DNA of 64,000 nucleotides from Cryobacterium sp. Y57 (GTDB taxonomy: Bacteria > Actinomycetota > Actinomycetes > Actinomycetales > Microbacteriaceae), in contig NZ_PJJL01000066.1 of NCBI RefSeq assembly GCF_002929505.1, positions 94,810-158,809 of the forward strand. The letters run 5' to 3'. How positions within the stretch are numbered: the first letter of the stretch is position 1; every line of letters begins with the position of its first letter. Below, piece by piece: positions 61,789 through 64,000 of this stretch. The notes below the pieces were generated by a model. That model was given only the letters and a program-made list of their open reading frames with translations. It searched no databases and was not told the origin of the DNA. The position numbers and the translations under genes were made by a program.

Positions 61789-61828
61789 TATCGCTCGGGT
61801 GCATCGCTAGATATCGTTGAGTATCGTT
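61789..61828 (+). promoter_or_regulatory. array of phased ATCG repeats upstream of padR
   Basis: TATCGCT (61789), ATCGCT (61803), TATCGTT (61812-61818) and TATCGTT (61822-61828): the ATCG cores start at 61790, 61803, 61813 and 61823, the last three one helical turn apart. They end 25 bases before the padR ATG. A likely autoregulatory site. Confidence 0.5.
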
Positions 61829-61853
61829 CGCACTTCATACTGAGGAGGCAATC

Positions 61854-62402
61854 ATGGGCAATTCATATCCAACAAGCGGGTTCAACGCCGGCAACATCGA
61901 CGGCATCTGGCAGGCGATGGAGCAGTTCCGCTCGAGGTTCGAGAAGCAAACGGGAACCCGCGCCGGCCGTGGTGAGGTGCGCACGGCGGTGCTCGCGTTG
62001 CTCGCTGAGCAGTCGATGCACGGCTACCAGATCATTCACGAAATCGAAGAGCGCAGTGGTGGCAGCTGGAAACCCAGCGCCGGATCGGTCTACCCGACCC
62101 TGCAGCTGTTGGCCGACGAGGGCCTCATTAGCGCCGAGGAATCCAATGGTCGCAAGATCTACTCCTTGACCGATGAGGGGCGCGCCGCTGTCGCTGACTC
62201 CGACATGAGCGCGCCGTGGGAAACGACGGCGTCGACTTCTGGCCACGGGCATGGCCATGCGGCGTTGCCGAAAGCAGGGATCGAGCTCGCGCAGGCAGCG
62301 GCGCAGGTTGGTCGCACCGGTTCGCCGGAGCAGATCAAGCAGGCCGTCATGGTGCTCGACGACGCACGTCGCAAGCTCTACTCGATCCTCGCTCAGGACT
62401 GA
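61854..62402 (+). CDS. PadR-family transcriptional regulator
   Basis: 182 residues. The winged helix reads VRTAVLALLAEQSMHGYQII, HEIEERSGGSWKPSAGSVYP and TLQLLADEGLISAEESNGRK then IYSLTDEGRAAV, the classic PadR HGY...G..YP..L pattern. A His/Gly-rich linker (SGHGHGHAALP) and a helical tail follow. GAGGAGG lies just ahead of ATG 61854. It probably controls itself and possibly the kinase gene 4 bases downstream. Confidence 0.93.
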   Translation: MGNSYPTSGFNAGNIDGIWQAMEQFRSRFEKQTGTRAGRGEVRTAVLALLAEQSMHGYQIIHEIEERSGGSWKPSAGSVYPTLQLLADEGLISAEESNGRKIYSLTDEGRAAVADSDMSAPWETTASTSGHGHGHAALPKAGIELAQAAAQVGRTGSPEQIKQAVMVLDDARRKLYSILAQD

Positions 62403-62406
62403 CGGG

Positions 62407-64000
62407 GTGCCACTGGTTCGTCGAGGTAGCTACGATTCGAACTCGGGCGCGGGAAATATGCGCGCCCGCTACCGCCGCATTCTGCGTTTCGCCAGTTGGT
62501 ATCTGGCCATAACGTGGTGGTTCGAGTTGTTTTTGCCCCGCATCGGGCTGGTGAAAATCGCTGAGCGCACTCGCTCTAAGCGGATGCAACGCTTCGCCAA
62601 GGGCTTCTACGTGCTCGCGTCCGACCTCGGTGGCCTCATGATCAAGGTCGGGCAATTCATGTCCTCGCGCCTCGACGTGCTGCCGCCCGAGATCACCAAA
62701 GAACTCGAGGGCTTGCAAGACGAGGTCGCGCCGGTGCCGTTCGCGGCTATTCGCGCGGCCGTCGAGGCAGAGTTGGGCATGCCGCTCGAGCGGGCCTTTA
62801 CGTCGGTCGACGAGACGCCGGTGGCCGCGGCATCCCTCGGGCAGGCGCATCGGGCGCAACTGACCGCGCTCGATGCTGCTGACACGGGGCTCGACGGGGT
62901 CATTATTAAAGTGCAGCGGCCGGGGATCGACGAGATCATCGACGTCGACCTGGCCGCCCTGCGCAAAGTGGGCGGGTGGCTCAGCCATGTGAAACTCGTC
63001 TCCAACCGAGTCGATATGCCGGCGTTGGTCGAGGAATTCGCCCAAACCAGCCTCGAAGAAATCGACTACCTGCACGAGGCAGCCAGCTCTGAACGTTTCG
63101 CGGCGGCCTTTCCCGACGACGACCGAGTGAGCGTACCCGTCGTTGCCTGGGAGCGCACCACCCGCCGCGTACTCACCCTCGAAGACGTCACGGCGATCAA
63201 GATCACCGACGTCGATGCCCTGGTCAAGGCCGGCATCGACCCCGTCCAGGTGGCGCCCGTCTTCGCTGAAGTCATGTTCGACCAGATGTTCACCATGGGG
63301 TACTTCCACGCTGACCCGCACCCCGGCAACATCTTCGTCACCCCGCACGCCGACAGCGAGCGTGGCTGGAAGCTGACATTCATCGATTTCGGCATGATGG
63401 GTGAGGTTCCCAAAAGCACGCGCACCGGGCTGCGCAAAATGCTGATCGCCGCCGCCTCGCGGGACGGACGCGGACTGGTCAACGCCATGAACGACGTGGG
63501 AGTGCTGCTCCCCTCGGCCGAAACGACCGAACTCGAGCGCGCAATGACACAGCTGTTCGCCCGGTTCGGCGGAATGGGATTCGCCGAACTGCGCGAGGTC
63601 GACCCCCGTGAGTTTCGCGAGTTCGCCGTGCAATTCGGTGACGTCGTGCGCTCGTTGCCATTTCAGCTCCCCGAGAACTTTTTGCTCATCATTCGGGCCA
63701 TGTCCCTCACCTCCGGAGTCTCGAGCGCGCTCAACCCCGCATTCAACCTGTGGGACTCGGTTGAGCCCTACGCGGCGCAGCTGCTGCGCGATGAGGGCGG
63801 CAACCTGGTGCAGGACTTCGCCAAACAGGCGTTGGAGACCGCCGGTCTCGCGTTTCGCCTGCCGAAGCGGCTCGACGGGTTGATCACCCGCATCGGAGAC
63901 GGCACCGTAGCGGTCGCCAGCCCGGTCCTCGAGAAAAGAGTCGCGCGCCTCGAACGCACCGTGCGGCAGGCGATCTCGGCGCTCGTCTTCGGCGCACTGC
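62407..64000 (+). CDS. AarF/UbiB-family (ABC1) atypical kinase, 3' end outside window
   Basis: At least 531 residues, frame open to the window end. ABC1 signatures: GGLMIKVGQFMSSRLDVLPP (KxGQ), ELEGLQDEVAPVPF, VAAASLGQAHRAQL (Ala-rich loop), IIKVQRPGID (Lys), EEIDYLHEAASSERF, FHADPHPGNIF (catalytic HxDxHxGN) and LTFIDFGMMGEV (metal DFG). UbiB-type ATPases support isoprenoid-lipid (quinone) metabolism. The start is uncertain: GTG 62407 couples it to padR, and ATG 62458 is the alternative. Confidence 0.9.
   Translation, partial: MPLVRRGSYDSNSGAGNMRARYRRILRFASWYLAITWWFELFLPRIGLVKIAERTRSKRMQRFAKGFYVLASDLGGLMIKVGQFMSSRLDVLPPEITKELEGLQDEVAPVPFAAIRAAVEAELGMPLERAFTSVDETPVAAASLGQAHRAQLTALDAADTGLDGVIIKVQRPGIDEIIDVDLAALRKVGGWLSHVKLVSNRVDMPALVEEFAQTSLEEIDYLHEAASSERFAAAFPDDDRVSVPVVAWERTTRRVLTLEDVTAIKITDVDALVKAGIDPVQVAPVFAEVMFDQMFTMGYFHADPHPGNIFVTPHADSERGWKLTFIDFGMMGEVPKSTRTGLRKMLIAAASRDGRGLVNAMNDVGVLLPSAETTELERAMTQLFARFGGMGFAELREVDPREFREFAVQFGDVVRSLPFQLPENFLLIIRAMSLTSGVSSALNPAFNLWDSVEPYAAQLLRDEGGNLVQDFAKQALETAGLAFRLPKRLDGLITRIGDGTVAVASPVLEKRVARLERTVRQAISALVFGAL

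Overview
The window is high-GC actinobacterial DNA. Weak-to-good Shine-Dalgarno sites, many GTG/TTG starts, frequent ATGA overlaps, and families such as Stealth phosphotransferases, Pr6Pr membrane proteins, YtrA-type GntR regulators and the maltokinase-cap protein point to Microbacteriaceae (a Cryobacterium, Salinibacterium or Leifsonia-like organism). This is inference from gene content. No rRNA, tRNA or CRISPR array was seen.

Region by region. 1-11.6 kb holds a 5'-truncated YyaL/DUF255 gene, a Stealth phosphotransferase, a metallophosphoesterase, a PAP2 phosphatase, and a compact type III polyketide synthase - methyltransferase - FAD monooxygenase operon. A large methyltransferase and a decayed SDR gene follow. 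11.6-17.5 kb holds a YtrA-type GntR/ABC ATPase/permease operon with its operator, an amine oxidase whose domain order looks circularly permuted, a Pr6Pr membrane protein, RraA and a secreted PepSY-like protein. 17.6-23.0 kb is a cluster of NERD-related paralogues interleaved with small membrane proteins and a secreted HNH nuclease; one paralogue is frameshifted in a poly-C tract.

23.2-33.5 kb is a glycolate/glyoxylate module. It has an intact LldP/GlcA permease (plus a decayed second copy), a five-gene operon (hyi, glxR, gcl, FAD/Fe-S oxidase and its detached CCG-domain partner), and a divergent IclR regulator. Together these would import glycolate or lactate, oxidise it, and feed glyoxylate via tartronate semialdehyde to glycerate. 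35.8-40.3 kb is a four-carbon sugar-acid (threonate/erythronate) operon: KdgT-type permease, DUF1537 kinase, PdxA2-type dehydrogenase and a HutC-type GntR regulator. 40.4-44.6 kb holds transporters and small membrane proteins.

44.6-59.6 kb is accessory. It starts with a VapBC-like pair, a broken uracil-DNA-glycosylase-like gene and a truncated NERD gene. These abut a five-gene operon on the minus strand: C5-cytosine methyltransferase, GHKL (MutL/MORC-type) ATPase, Z1-domain protein, PD-(D/E)XK protein and AIPR protein. This is a restriction-like phage-defence system known mainly from comparative genomics. Upstream of it lies a graveyard of scrambled SF1-helicase and DnaQ/BRCT-exonuclease fragments on both strands. 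59.6-64 kb returns to ordinary chromosomal genes (membrane proteins, YccF, a lipoprotein, a PadR regulator) and ends inside an AarF/UbiB-family kinase gene.
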